A DNA stretch of 64,000 bases from Enterobacter sp. EA-1 (GCA_002886105.1 CP025776.1:5081524-5145523), one strand, 5' to 3'; numbered from the stretch's first letter, positions 1 to 14,168 are shown. A program made the numbers and translations. Notes: a model not told the origin generated them from the sequence alone.

Positions 1-213
1 CCTTTTTTCTTGACCCTCAACCCATAATGGGTTCTACATTCCGTGTGCGCTATCAACCAGCCCTGTTTTTCCGTTAGCGTCGAACATTCCCTGTTGGGGT
101 TCCTTTTTCCTTGTAAACGTCTCCAGACGTTTTGTCCTGTCTTCGCCTCCCCGGCGCTCCTGACCCCTCACTCCTTGAGTCATCCTTCCTTCTGTAGCCT
201 CCGGCCTGCGAGT
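1..213 (-). ncRNA. csrC: CsrC small RNA, 3' end cut by window edge
   Basis: Read on the minus strand, this matches CsrC in layout and sequence. It has many GGA motifs in hairpin loops (about 13 GGA triplets), and its 3' part runs into an AAAAAAGG tract that begins the terminator lying outside the window. CsrC sequesters the RNA-binding regulator CsrA (RsmA) and so counteracts its repression of glycogen, motility and biofilm genes. Its position next to yihA is the conserved one. The 5' end near 213 is estimated by alignment to the E. coli RNA from memory and may be off by several bases. Confidence 0.85.
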
Positions 214-465
214 TACTTTACCCTTCTGAGCGAAACTGACAAGCAGTTAGATGCCTCAATCCGATAAATTAGGAAAATTCTTTAAAACCAACTCATTGAT
301 TTAACATAGTTTACCGGTTTCGGGTTCCTGCAACTTCTCTGAAAGTTCGCATAGCAGGAATAGCCAATCTCTTACAACACTTAAGACAACGGCTTACAGG
401 TGTGTTTCTGACGAGAAAAAACAGCCTTTTGCAGCAGTTCAGGTATAATCGCCGCATGCTTTCAG
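214..465. promoter_or_regulatory. csrC / yihA divergent intergenic region
   Basis: This non-coding stretch separates the minus-strand csrC from the plus-strand yihA. A TATAAT hexamer at 444-449 lies just upstream of yihA and is a credible -10 element; no good -35 is visible at the right spacing. The csrC promoter should lie around 215-260 on the minus strand. I see no conserved open reading frame here. Confidence 0.5.
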
Positions 466-1108
466 ATGGAGACGACCATTTTGACTAACTGGAATTACCA
501 ACAGACGCACTTTGTCACCAGTGCGCCTGATATTCGCCACTTACCCGCCGACACCGGTATCGAAGTGGCTTTTGCTGGCCGCTCCAATGCAGGAAAATCG
601 AGTGCGCTTAACACGCTGACAAACCAGAGAAACCCGCGCACGTCAAAGACTCCGGGCCGTACGCAACTTATTAACCTGTTTGAAGTCGCCGACGGCAAAC
701 GCCCTCGGTCGACCTGCCGGGTTACGGCTATGCAGAAGTGCCGGAAGAGATGAAAATCAAATGGCAGCGCGCGCTCGGGGAGTATCTGGAAAAACGCCAG
801 TGCCTGCAGGGTCTGGTGGTGTTAATGGATATTCGCCATCCGTTAAAAGATCTGGATCAGCAGATGATCCAGTGGGCAGTAGACAGCAATCTTCAGGTGC
901 TGGTGTTGCTCACTAAAGCGGACAAACTTGCCAGCGGTGCGCGCAAAGCGCAGCTCAATATGGTGCGTGAAGCCGTGCTCGCTTTCCGGTGGAGACGTTC
1001 AGGTTGAAGCGTTCTCTTCCCTGGAAAAAACAGGGCGTGGACAAATTGCGTGAAAAGCTGGACACTGGTTTAGCTCGCTGCCGCCGGTTGGAAGAAAGTA
1101 ACGAGTAA
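466..1108 (+). CDS. yihA: Ribosome biogenesis GTPase YihA/EngB (indel-broken)
   Basis: This is an essential GTPase of the TrmE-Era-EngA-EngB-Septin class needed for 50S subunit assembly. The N-terminal part reads [11 protein letters not shown]..., then the G1 P-loop [12 protein letters not shown], the Thr of G2 in TSKTPGRTQ, and, after a frame change, the G4 motif TKAD. The frame changes at about 703 (CCTGG read as CCCTCGG), 985, 1027 (extra A) and 1066 (lost C in ACCTGG), after which the normal C-terminus ends at TAA 1106-1108. The start is either ATG 466 or, matching the E. coli N-terminus better, TTG 481 with GGAGA upstream. It is transcribed away from csrC. The breaks look like sequencing errors because the gene is essential. 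Confidence 0.9.
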
Positions 1109-1119
1109 TCCTTCCATCA

Positions 1120-1141
1120 CGCGGCGTCCGCCGCGTTTTTT
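1120..1141 (+). terminator. yihA terminator
   Basis: A perfect GC stem, CGCGGCG-TC-CGCCGCG, is followed directly by a run of T's, 12 bases after the yihA stop codon. This is a standard intrinsic terminator for yihA and faces the Spot 42 terminator on the other strand. Confidence 0.85.
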
Positions 1142-1158
1142 TCTTTCTTTGCATTAAT

Positions 1159-1266
1159 AAAAAACGCCCCAGTCATTACTGACTGGGGCGGCTAAATATT
1201 CAGCCAAATCCGATTACGTGAAGTAAAAGGTCTGAAAGATAGAACATCTTACCTCTGTACCCCTAC
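1159..1266 (-). ncRNA. spf: Spot 42 small RNA
   Basis: The minus strand carries the whole Spot 42 RNA. It begins GTAGGGGTACAGAGG, continues through AAGATGTTCTATCTTTCAG and ends in the GCCCCAGTCAGTAATGACTGGGGC terminator stem plus a T run. Length is about 108 nt against 109 in E. coli. Spot 42 is an Hfq-dependent regulator of catabolism (galK and others) repressed by CRP-cAMP. The 5' end has one G more than I recall for E. coli, and one T is missing before the terminator; both are in homopolymers and may be errors. It sits between polA and yihA, its conserved location. Confidence 0.95.
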
Positions 1267-1330
1267 GCAAATAACTCTACTCCCTTTTGGATCCGGACAA
1301 AGCACTTTTTGTAATTTCTTTTCAATTTTT
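1267..1330 (-). promoter_or_regulatory. spf promoter region
   Basis: Upstream of the Spot 42 start the minus strand reads AGAGTTAT a few bases before +1, a plausible -10, preceded by an AT-rich TTACAAAAAGTGCTTT block like the E. coli spf promoter. CRP-cAMP is known to repress spf in E. coli; the CRP half-sites here are weak by eye. Confidence 0.5.
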
Positions 1331-1412
1331 ACATAGGGAATTCTAATGATCATCACAAAACTCCCGGTCATTTGTTGCTTTACTTACAAAAAGAACCTTA
1401 TCCGCCGCGGAC

Positions 1413-4199
1413 TTAGTGCGCTTGATCCCAGTTTTGCCCGCTCCCGACTTCCACCAGCAACGGCACATCAAGCGTCGTACTGCTCTCCATCAGTTCATGG
1501 ATCTTTTCGACACTGCTTCAAGATCGTCTTTGTGCACCTCAAACACCAGTTCATCGTGAACCTGCATGATCATACGAACGCGAGGTTTTTCACTTTGCAA
1601 CCATGCGTCTACCGCAATCATCGCGCGCTTAATAATATCCGCCGCCGTACCCTGCATCGGTGCGTTGATTGCCGCACGTTCTGCTCCGGCTCGTCTGGCC
1701 GCATTACTGGATTTGATATCCGGCAGATAAAGTCGGCGCCCTTCGAGAGTTTCGACATAACCGCGCTCTTTCGCCTGCGCACGCGTGCGTTCCATATAAT
1801 CCAGCACGCCCGGATAGCGCTCAAAGTAGAGATCCATATACTTCTGCGACTCTTTGCGCGGAATATTGAGCTGGCGTGATAAACCAAACGCGCTCATACC
1901 GTAGATCAGACCAAAGTTAATGGCCTTGGCGCTACGACGCTGCTCATTGCTGACGCTTTCGAGCGGCAGGCCAAACACTTCCGCCGCCGTCGCGCGGTGA
2001 ATATCTTTCCTTCGGCAAATGCCGACAGCAGGCCCTTATCGCGCGACAGGTGAGCCATAATACGCAGCTCAATTTGCGAGTAGTCCGCAGAGACAATCAC
2101 ATGATCTTTCGGCGCGATAAATGCCTGACGAATACGTCGGCCCTCATCATTGCGCACCGGAATATTTTGCAGGTTGGGATCGGTTGAAGATAAACGCCCT
2201 GTCGCCGTCACCGCCTGATGATACGACGTATGGACGCGCCCGGTTTTCGGGTTAATCATCAACGGTAATTTATCGGTGTAGGTTGATTTGAGTTTCGCCA
2301 ACCCACGGTACTCGAGGATCACTTTCGGCAGTGGATAGTCAAGCGCCAGCTCTTCCAGCACCTCTTCCGACGTAGACGGTGCGCCGCCCGGTGTTTTCTT
2401 CAGCGGTTTAATACCCTGTTTTTCAAAAAGAATAGTTTGTAGCTGCTTAGTGGACGAAAGATTAAAAGGCTCTTCGGCGATCTCATGGGCTTTTTTTCCA
2501 ACTCTGCCAGACGCAGGGTCAGCTCTTCCGAGTGCTTATGCAGTACCGCAGGATCGATATTAACCCCGTTGCGTTCGATGCGAGAGATCACTGGCACCAG
2601 CGGCATTTCAATGTTCTGAAACACGTTAAGCGGCCCGGCGTTTTTTTGCAGTTCCGGCCACATCTTCAGATGCAGTTGCAAGGTAACGTCAGCATCTTCC
2701 GCCGCGTAGCGACCTGCCTGTTCCAGATCGATCTGGTTAAAGGTCAGTTGATTTTTACCTTTGCCGGCAATCTCTTCAAAGGTGATGGTTTTGTGTTTCA
2801 GCCAGCGTTCAGAGAGGCTGTCCATATCATGGCGACCCGCTACGCTATCCAGTGTGTAGGACTCCAGCATGGTATCAAACACAATACCGCGCAGTTCAAT
2901 ACCGTAATTTTGCAGAACGCCACGATCGTATTTCAGGTTCTGGCCGACTTTAACGGCTTTTTTCATCTTCCGAGTGGCTTGAGCAGCTCCAGCGCACGTT
3001 CACGGGAAATTTGATCCGGCGCATCCAGATAGTCATGCGCCACCGGCACATACGCCGCAACACCGAGGGTTCAGTGGCAAAGAGAGCCCAACCAAAGTTG
3101 GCGCTGATATTGTCCGGTGCTATCGGTTTCGGTATCAAAGGCAAACAGTGGCGCGCTTTTCAGCTTTGCAATCCATTGTTGCAATGTCTCTTCATCAAGG
3201 ATAGTGACGTACTTATCCGCAGAGAGCGTCGCTGCCGGGATATCCGCATCGGCGTCTACTGTAATGGTTTCCTGAGGTTTCGTTGCCGGTTTCGCCCCTT
3301 TTGCCTGCAACCACTTACCGGCTTCAACATCGGTAATCCAGCGTTTGAATTCATACTGTTTGAACAACCCAAGCAGCTCTTCCGCCACGGGCTGCTGCAC
3401 TTCAAGTTGTTCGCAAGTCAGCTCCAACTCAACATCGGTTTTAATCGTTGCCAACTGATAAGAGAGGTAAGCCACCTCCTTACTCTGCTCCAGCTTCGCG
3501 GCCATGGTTTTCGCACCGCGGAAAGTCAGGCCAGCGATTTTATCCGCCTGCTCATACAACGTATCTAAACCACCAAGCCCCTGCAGCAGTGCCTGCGCGG
3601 TTTTCTCACCGACGCCGTACACCCGGGATGTTGTCCGAAGAGTCGCCCATCAGTGCAAGGAAATCGATAATCAGCTCCGGTGGAACGCCGTATTTGGTGA
3701 CCACTTCATCTGGGCCAAGAATGGTGTTGGTCATGGTATTGATCAGAGTGATATTTGGCGTGACCAGTTGCGCCATATCTTTATCACCCGTGCTGATCAA
3801 CACCGGGCGACCCATTTTTTCTGCTTCGCGCGCCAGCGTACCGATCACATCGTCCGCTTCTACGCCGGAAACCGCCAACAGCGGTAATCCCATGGCTTTG
3901 ACCATGGCGTGGAGGGGTTCTATTTGCGCACGCAGATCATCCGGCATCGGCGGGCGATGCGATTTGTAATGTTCAAACAGTTCGTCACGGAAGGTTTTTC
4001 CTTCGCATCAAACACCACCGCGGCATGTGTCGGCTGGTACTGCAAAATCAGGCTACGCAGCATATTCAGTACGCCATACATCGCCCCTGTGGGTTCGCCC
4101 GCGCGCTGTTGGTCAGGGGGGGGAACGCATGATAAGCGCGATAGAGGTAAGACGAACCGTCAACAAGGATAAGGGGATTTTCTGGGGATCTGGAACCAT
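1413..4199 (-). CDS. polA: DNA polymerase I (indel-broken)
   Basis: This is DNA polymerase I, with 5'-3' exonuclease, 3'-5' proofreading and polymerase domains, used in Okazaki fragment maturation and repair. The span is 2787 bp, exactly the E. coli length of 928 codons. Visible blocks in order: [20 protein letters not shown] near the N-terminus, GDKDMAQLV and [16 protein letters not shown] (5' nuclease), FAFDTETD (exonuclease I motif), the polymerase motif [18 protein letters not shown], the O helix [20 protein letters not shown], and motif [12 protein letters not shown] before the NWDQAH end. It is broken about ten times, by A-run losses near 1500, 2005 and 2497 and at would-be CCTGG sites near 3066, 3116 and 3620. 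The start is ATG at 4199, giving MV-Q-I-P after allowing for indels. Confidence 0.95.
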
Positions 4200-4620
4200 G
4201 ATGTCCGTGCCTGTTTATCAATTTATGGTCCAAGGATGCCACAGACCGGGGGAAACATGAATTTTTCGCGGTAATTGCCGGCAAAGATTTCGCGATCGTC
4301 GGGATCGCTCGCATATTCAACCTGTGGATAAGTTTGTGCATAGTTTCTTTCAGGCTGGACTTTTGTGTCTTAACTAAGATCGCAGGATTATACAAAACCT
4401 TTTATTTCATATAGTTAAAACAGTGAAAAGGATCCTTATGGCTTTATGATGACAATTTAAGCTATGTGGATATAAGAAAAGATGATTTGCTTTTCCCGCG
4501 CCAGCATAACCGTACTACCAGCAAGGTTTAAGCATTCCTGCCCTCTGTTTTCTGATAAAATCGCCCATTGCGCTTTTCTCAGGTGCGCCTTCAGCAGCTA
4601 ACTTTCTGAATAATTTAACT
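4200..4620. promoter_or_regulatory. polA / yihG divergent intergenic region
   Basis: This gap holds the promoters of polA (minus) and yihG (plus). A perfect DnaA box, TGTGGATAA, lies at 4323-4331, about 125 bases upstream of the polA start. No conserved protein is visible; the short open frames here lack a credible start context. Confidence 0.45.
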
Positions 4621-5501
4621 ATGTCGAGATTGCTTGCAGTATTCACTCTTACGTTGAGTGTCCTGCTCACCATATTGGTAACTGTCGCTTGCTCCGTGCC
4701 GATTATTATTGCCGGCATACTCAAACTATTACTCCCGGTTCCGGCGCTTTGGCGTGCAATCTCAACCTTCTGTAATTTCATGATGTACTGCTGGTGCGAA
4801 GGGCTTTCCGGCTGCTGTATCTTAATCCGCATTTAAAGTGGGATGTCGAAGGGCTGGAAAGCCTGAATAAAAGAATTGGTATTTGCTGATCTGTAATCAT
4901 CATAGCTGGGCGGATATTGTGGTGTTGTGCGTGCTGTTTCGCAAACATATCCCGATGAATAAGTACTTCCTCAAGCAACAACTGGCCTCGGGTTCCGTTT
5001 ATCGGCCTTGCCTGCTGGGCGCTGGATATGCCATTTATGCGCCGCTACTCCAGGGGGTATTTGATCCGCCATCCTGAGCGCCGTGGCAAAGATGTGGAAA
5101 CGACACGCCGTTCCTGTGAGAAGTTTCGCCATCACCCCACCACGATAGTCAATTTTGTTGAAGGCTCGCGCTTTACCGAAGAAAAACGCAACGAGACGCG
5201 CTCCCCCTATAAAAACCTGCTGCCGCCAAAAGCCGCAGGTGTCGCCATGGCGTTAAATGTGTTGGGGACGCAATTCCGATAAGCTGTTAGATGTGACGTT
5301 ATGCTACCCGGAAAACGATAAGACCCCTTTCCGAGGACATGCTCAGCGGTAAACTGACTCGCATTGTTGTACGCGTTAACCTGCTCCCGGTAAATGAAGA
5401 GCTACACGGGGACTACGTCAGCGATAAGAATTTTAAGCGTGGTTTTCAGCAGTGGCTGAATAAACTATGGGCAGGTAAAGACGAACACATTGATACGATA
5501 A
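4621..5501 (+). CDS. yihG: YihG, 1-acyl-glycerol-phosphate acyltransferase family (indel-broken)
   Basis: This is an inner-membrane acyltransferase of the PlsC family that acylates lysophosphatidic acid. The N-terminus [21 protein letters not shown] is a transmembrane segment; the catalytic block reads [14 protein letters not shown], with the HX4D motif as [18 protein letters not shown] and [17 protein letters not shown] follow. Three or more frame changes (about 4810, 4885, 5000, 5270) split it. The stop is uncertain because of the indels: a TAA at 5499-5501 in a neighbouring frame sits just before the terminator hairpin and is my best estimate. Confidence 0.85.
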
Positions 5502-5512
5502 AGACACAATAC

Positions 5513-5540
5513 AAAACGCCGGTCAATGACCGGCGTTTTT
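5513..5540. terminator. Bidirectional terminator between yihG and dsbA
   Basis: The perfect stem AAAACGCCGGTCA / TGACCGGCGTTTTT has A's on one side and T's on the other, so it can stop transcription from yihG (plus) and from dsbA (minus). The convergent arrangement supports this. Confidence 0.85.
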
Positions 5541-5543
5541 CTT

Positions 5544-6172
5544 TTACTCTTCTCGACCGAGGAATTTCACCGTGTCGGCATAATCTTTCACGAAGGCATC
5601 CAGACTACTGCCATCCATGCCCTGCTGATTAACCCTCGGTATTTGCCATTCACAAACATGGCCGGAACCCCTTGCAACTGCAGATCGGCAGCGGCTTTTT
5701 CCTGTTGAGCGACCAGCGATTTCACCACATAAAGCTGTTCCGGTGCGGCATCATACTCTTCCCCCTTCACACCCGCAGCGATAAAGACGTCGCGGATATC
5801 GGCAACCGACTGAACGATCTGGGTTTTCTGTACCGCTTCAAACATTGGCGCGGTGATCTTATCTTCCACACCCAGCGCCATCGCTACCGCCCACGCTTGC
5901 GTCATCTCTTTACCCAACGGGCCAAGAAACTCTACGTGATACTTGGTCATTTTGGTGCCTTCCGGGAGCTTTTGCTTAACCGCATCGGCAATATGCCATA
6001 CGCGTTCAAAGTCGTAGCAGTGCGGGCAGTAGAATGAGAAGAACTCAAGCACCTGCGGCTCGCCAGCCACGGGTTTATCCAGAGTAATAAACTGCTTGCC
6101 GTCAGTGATCTGCGCCGCAGAGGCGCTAAATGCCAGAATCATTCCTGCCAGCGCCAGCCAAATCTTCTTCAT
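5544..6172 (-). CDS. dsbA: Periplasmic thiol:disulfide oxidoreductase DsbA
   Basis: DsbA introduces disulfide bonds into exported proteins and is reoxidised by DsbB. The first 20 residues ([20 protein letters not shown]) are a Sec/SRP-type signal peptide. The active site CPHC falls at residues 49-52 of the precursor, as in E. coli, and the cis-Pro loop reads [11 protein letters not shown]. One frame change near 5630 (CCTCGG in a spot where homologs read differently) precedes the C-terminus [14 protein letters not shown]. It lies 16 bp downstream of srkA, with which it is co-transcribed in E. coli under Cpx control. Confidence 0.95.
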
Positions 6173-6188
6173 GGTTAACTCTCTCCGT

Positions 6189-7176
6189 TTAATACATGGG
6201 TGTTAATGCTAAAGGGGGTTCCTGCAGAACTTTCACCTGCTCAAGGAGAACTCAATGTCTGCCTGCGCCAGTGATCTTCACTGTTCAGCCAGGGAAATTT
6301 TTGGGGAATGCCGGATCGCCCCAACGACGGATAAGCCACGCAAGATAGTAGACCATCCGCATGGCGCGCAGCGGCTCAATAAGGCCTAATTCGGCGTGAT
6401 TAAACTCGCTGAATTCTTCATAAGCTTCAACAATCATCTCAAGCTGCATACGCTGCTCGGCTTTATCGCCATGCAGCAGCATCCACAGATCCTGAATCGC
6501 AGGACCATTGCGGGCATCATCCAGATCGACAAACATCGGTCCGTCGCGCCAGAGAATATTCCCGGCATGACAGTCACCGTGCAGGCGCAGCAGATTAAAG
6601 CGGTTGTGCCATTGCGCCATAACTGCATCAATAAGCTTATCAACCGCAGACAGGAACTCGCTTTTTTAAACCCGCAGGGATTAGCGCAGTTGTTTCCAAA
6701 GAGCTGGAGTGGTTCAAGTAAATACTCTTTTACCCCAATGTCCGGTCGATGGGCGAAACGTTTTTTACTGCCGGTTTGATGCAGACGCCCAAGATACCGC
6801 CCAACCCACTCCATCTGATCGAGATTGTCAGCTTCGAACTGGCGGCCACCAACACTGGGGAAAACCGCAAAAAGAAGTCGTTATGGGTCAACAATGTCTG
6901 GTGGTTAAAGGCAAGCGGCGCGGCAACGGGAACGTCATCACGCTGTAAATCAAGGGCAAACTCATGCTCTTCGAGGATTTGCTCTGCAGACCAGCGTTCG
7001 GGACGATAAAACTTCACCACATAACGGCGGCGGTCTTCATCCTGAAACTGGTAGACACGGTTTTCGTAGCTGTTGAGCGGAGTGAGGCCGGAGTCCACCC
7101 GGATCCCCTGCTCAAACAGCGCATCCATGATGGTATCCGGGTGTAGTGTCTGGAAAGTAAAGGCGTTGCAGGTCAT
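6189..7176 (-). CDS. srkA: Stress response kinase A (YihE/RdoA, indel-broken)
   Basis: SrkA is a protein kinase of the aminoglycoside phosphotransferase/choline kinase fold that protects cells from stress-induced death and is part of the Cpx regulon. Seen here: N-terminus [23 protein letters not shown], the Lys-containing [11 protein letters not shown], the catalytic loop [14 protein letters not shown] and the metal-binding [11 protein letters not shown]. The ending is LTPMY. Four frame changes (about 6300, 6665, 6815, 6870) break it. It is upstream of dsbA in the same orientation. Only the short yihG-dsbA gap follows, so E. coli yihF is absent here. Confidence 0.92.
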
Positions 7177-7251
7177 CCTGTCATCCGAAAATACAACGAA
7201 TGATTCAGGATATCATTTCGCAGCGTTTTCGGTGGCACCGCTTACAAGCTT

Positions 7252-7521
7252 TTACTCTTTAATCACGCCTCGAGCGCGCAGCAGAGCGGTTTTGAAGTCT
7301 TCTTCATAATCCTTTTGAATCCCGAGGATCACCGCATCTTTCGAGGAATCGCGCATTTTCAGGTGATAGATCAGAATGTCGTCACTTAAATCAGCCAGTT
7401 CGCCGTCATAACCTGATTCTTTCGCCAGTTTCTGCAAAAATTGCAGTAAATTCAGTTCCGGCTCTTTCTGCCATGCAGGCTGGAGAAGTTCGATAACTTC
7501 GTTCAGGCGTTTACATTTCAT
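7252..7521 (-). CDS. yihD: YihD family protein
   Basis: This is an 89-residue conserved enterobacterial protein of unknown function (DUF1040), read in one intact frame: [20 protein letters not shown]... to RARGVIKE. Length equals the E. coli protein. It is one of the few genes in the window with no indel. It is divergent from mobA and upstream of srkA-dsbA. Confidence 0.93.
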   Translation of the reverse strand: MKCKRLNEVIELLQPAWQKEPELNLLQFLQKLAKESGYDGELADLSDDILIYHLKMRDSSKDAVILGIQKDYEEDFKTALLRARGVIKE

Positions 7522-7591
7522 GGTCGTGCTCCTTACTCTTGGGTACAGACACGTTAGCAGGGTCAATCCCACAATAAAAGAGGCGATAACT

Positions 7592-8178
7592 GTGACGGAC
7601 AGCAGTGCAGTAACCGGCGTAGTACTGGCGGGAGGAAAGGCCTCGCGCATGGGGGGAAAAGATAAAGGTTTGCTGGAGCTGAACGGCAAACCTTTATGGC
7701 AACATGTCGCGCAGAAACTGGCGCCGCAGGTTGAAAAGGTGGTGATCAGCGCCAACCGGAATCTCGATATCTACCGTGCCAGTGGTCTGACCGTGGTGTC
7801 TGACAGTATGAATGATTTTCCCGGCCCGCTGGCAGGAATACTTTCGGTAATGCAGCAAATAGCCAGTGAGTGGTTTCTGTTTTGTCCTTGCGATACGCCT
7901 TACGTACCAGAGAATCTTTTCGCCCGATTGCGGGATCAACGTCAACAGGCCCCGGCGGTGTGGGTGCATGATGGCGAGCGAGATCATCCAGCTATTGCTC
8001 CTGATTAACAGACGCATTTTGCCAGCGTTACAAGACTACACCGGCGCGCGGGGAACGCAGAGTAATGGTGTTTATGCGTGAATCAGGCGGACATCCTGTA
8101 GATTTTAGCGATGTGAAAATCGCATTTGCCAATGTAAATACACCAGACGATCTCGCTCACTGGCAGGAGAATTCATGA
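7592..8178 (+). CDS. mobA: Molybdenum cofactor guanylyltransferase MobA (indel-broken)
   Basis: MobA attaches GMP to molybdopterin-molybdate to form the bis-MGD cofactor of enzymes such as nitrate reductase and formate dehydrogenase. The nucleotide-binding loop [30 protein letters not shown] and the [15 protein letters not shown] motif are visible. The chosen start is GTG 7592 ([15 protein letters not shown]) with AAGAGG upstream; the frame is also open further upstream. A break near 8005 precedes the C-terminus, which ends ELAHWQENS with TGA 8176-8178. It overlaps mobB by 4 bp (ATGA), so the pair is translationally coupled. Confidence 0.92.
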
Positions 8179-8685
8179 TCCCTTTACTCGCTATTGCAGC
8201 CACCGGAGCGGTACAGGTAAAACAACCCTTCTAAAAAACTGATCCCAGCACTTTGCGCACACGAAATCCGACCGGGTTTAATCAAACATACCCATCACGA
8301 TATGGATGTCGATAAGCCGGTGCAAAGACAGTTATGAATTGCGTAAGGCGGGGGCGGCGCAAACGCTGGTGGCAAGTTCTCAGCGCTGGGCTTTGATGAC
8401 GGAAACACCGGATGATACAGAACTGGACTGGCGTATCTGGTCAGTCGGATGGATGCCTCAACACTGGATGTGGTCACGGTGGAAGGGTTTAAGCATGAAG
8501 CGGTAGCAAAGATCCTGCTTTGGCGACAAAACTGCGGACATAGTCTGCAAGAACTAATACTGGACGAACATGTTATCGCTGTGGCCAGCGATGAGCCTTT
8601 GGAAATCAGCGTTCCAGTGCTGGATCTGAACAATATTGAACAGATTACCGACTTTATTTTGCGCTGGTTGCGCTCTGCCGGCTAG
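8175..8685 (+). CDS. mobB: Molybdopterin-guanine dinucleotide biosynthesis adapter MobB (indel-broken)
   Basis: MobB is a small P-loop GTP-binding partner of MobA. It begins MIPLLAIAA at the ATG overlapping the mobA stop. The P-loop ([11 protein letters not shown] in homologs) is disrupted at 8201 where CCTGG appears as CACCGG, then reads SGTGKTTL in another frame. [14 protein letters not shown] and the IAVASDEP segment follow, ending at TAG 8685. In E. coli mobB lies just downstream of rRNA operon rrnA, the same side as here. Confidence 0.9.
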
Positions 8686-8714
8686 TCTCACCAATTTTTT
8701 GCAAAGAATAAAGA

Positions 8715-8743
8715 AAAACCCTGACCGTAAGGTCAGGGTTCTT
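8715..8743 (-). terminator. rRNA operon terminator
   Basis: On the minus strand, just past 5S, the stem AACCCTGACC-TTAC-GGTCAGGGTT is followed by TTTCTTTATT. It terminates the rRNA operon and may also act on mobB coming from the other side. Confidence 0.85.
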
Positions 8744-8751
8744 CGTGTTTG

Positions 8752-8868
8752 ATGCGGCAGTTCCCTACTCTCGCATGGGGAGACCCCACACTACCATCGG
8801 CGCTACGGCGTTTCACTTCTGAGTTCGGCATGGGGTCAGGTGGGACCACCGCGCTAGTGCCGCCAGCA
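8752..8868 (-). rRNA. rrf: 5S ribosomal RNA
   Basis: The minus strand reads GGCGGCACTAGCGCGGTGGTCCCACCTGACCC..., then GAACTCAGAAGTGAAACGCC through to GAGAGTAGGGAACTGCC, the enterobacterial 5S sequence. Both ends should carry CCTGG/CCAGG (TGCCTGGCGGC and CTGCCAGGCAT); here they read TGCTGGCGGC and CTGCCGCAT, so the 117 nt length is a few bases short of the usual 120, probably from the Dcm-linked errors. Confidence 0.97.
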
Positions 8869-9066
8869 AATTCTTTAGTGCTCTGAGAACGAATCTTTTA
8901 CCCTGATGCTGCGTTGGCCGCTCTCGTAAAGTCAGTCACATACCCTCGTATGCTCCTTCCTTTTCTTCGCTTGCCGCCTTGCCTCAGCGTAAAATCTTTC
9001 GTTTCCGCTAATCTGTTATCAAGCTTACTTCTTGCGTCTCTCACGCCAAAACATCTTCGGCGTTGT
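8869..9066 (-). other. 23S-5S internal spacer
   Basis: This 198-nt transcribed spacer joins 23S to 5S. It begins with the processing-stem sequence TACAACGCCGAAGATGTTTTGG common to enterobacteria. It is about twice the length I recall for E. coli (about 90 nt). No tRNA is present in it. Confidence 0.7.
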
Positions 9067-11968
<2,902 letters not shown>

Positions 11969-12161
11969 TCACAACCCGAAGATGTTTCTTGCGATTCATC
12001 ATCAGTTGTGAAAATTTGAGAGACTCGCAGAACAGTTCGCACTGCTCTGTGTTTCAATTTTCAGCTTGATCCAGATTTTTAAAGAGCAAATATCTCAAAC
12101 ATGACTCGTGAGTCAGTTTTGAGATACATCGGCAGCACCTTTCACTTACGTTACCAGCAAG

Positions 12162-12237
12162 TGGCGTCCCTAGGGGATTCGAACCCCTGTTACCGCCGTG
12201 AAAGGGCGGTGTCCCTGGGCCTCTAGACGAAGGGGAC
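12162..12237 (-). tRNA. tRNA-Glu (anticodon TTC) in the 16S-23S spacer
   Basis: The minus strand folds as a tRNA with GTCCCCT acceptor, anticodon loop CTTTCAC (TTC), T arm GGTTCGAATCC and encoded CCA. It matches E. coli tRNA-Glu except that GGCCCAGGACACC reads with one extra G (at a CCAGG site) and one G is missing in the acceptor run; both look like base-calling errors. A single Glu tRNA is the spacer type of E. coli rrnB, C, E and G, not rrnA, D or H. Confidence 0.96.
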
Positions 12238-12320
12238 ACTGAAGTCTCAATCGCAAGACGCCTTGCTTCTTTCTTTTCATCAGACAATCTGTGAGCACTG
12301 CAAAGGCAGGTTCTTTAAGG

Positions 12321-13859
<1,539 letters not shown>

Positions 13860-13994
13860 AAAAGTTTGATGCTCACCGGAATTAAACTTCGTAATGAATT
13901 ACGTGTTCACTCGTGAGACTTGGTGTTCATTTAGCGTCCTGAGACGTTTAAGAATCCATGTCACTTTGAGTGCCCACACAGATTGTCTGATAAA

Positions 13995-14010
13995 TTGTTA
14001 AAGAGCAGTG
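13995..14010 (-). promoter_or_regulatory. rRNA leader boxA antiterminator
   Basis: The leader reads TGCTCTTTAACAATTTATC on the minus strand; the TGCTCTTTAACAA core is boxA, which loads NusB/NusE for antitermination. A related GCTCTTTAAAAAT lies in the 16S-23S spacer near 12077-12090. Confidence 0.8.
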
Positions 14011-14029
14011 CCGCTGCGTTTTCACTGCG

Positions 14030-14070
14030 GCGCGGGGTGTGCATATTACGCTTTCCCGCTGCGAAGTCAA
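14030..14070 (-). promoter_or_regulatory. rRNA promoter P2
   Basis: TTGACT (14065-14070) and TAATAT (14043-14048) are separated by 16 bp on the minus strand, followed by GCACACCCCGCG. This matches the position and sequence style of rrn P2. Confidence 0.85.
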
Positions 14071-14133
14071 CTGAATATTTTCAGATTTCTTCGCCTGACA
14101 GGCCGGTGTGTTTGCCGTTGTGCTGTGTCAGTG

Positions 14134-14168
14134 GAGGCGCATTATAGGGAGTTAATTCCGGCTGACAA
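14134..14168 (-). promoter_or_regulatory. rRNA promoter P1
   Basis: TTGTCA (14163-14168) and TATAAT (14141-14146) with a 16-bp spacer, then the GC-rich discriminator GCGCC, are the hallmarks of a stringently controlled rrn P1. The A/T-rich block upstream (TTTTTTAAATTAGG, minus strand) is a likely UP element, and the remaining space to yieP would hold Fis sites. Confidence 0.88.

Noticed and set aside
1346-1879. 177-codon frame opposite polA
   Set aside because: Antisense to the conserved polymerase domain of polA; composition is that of a reverse-complement shadow.
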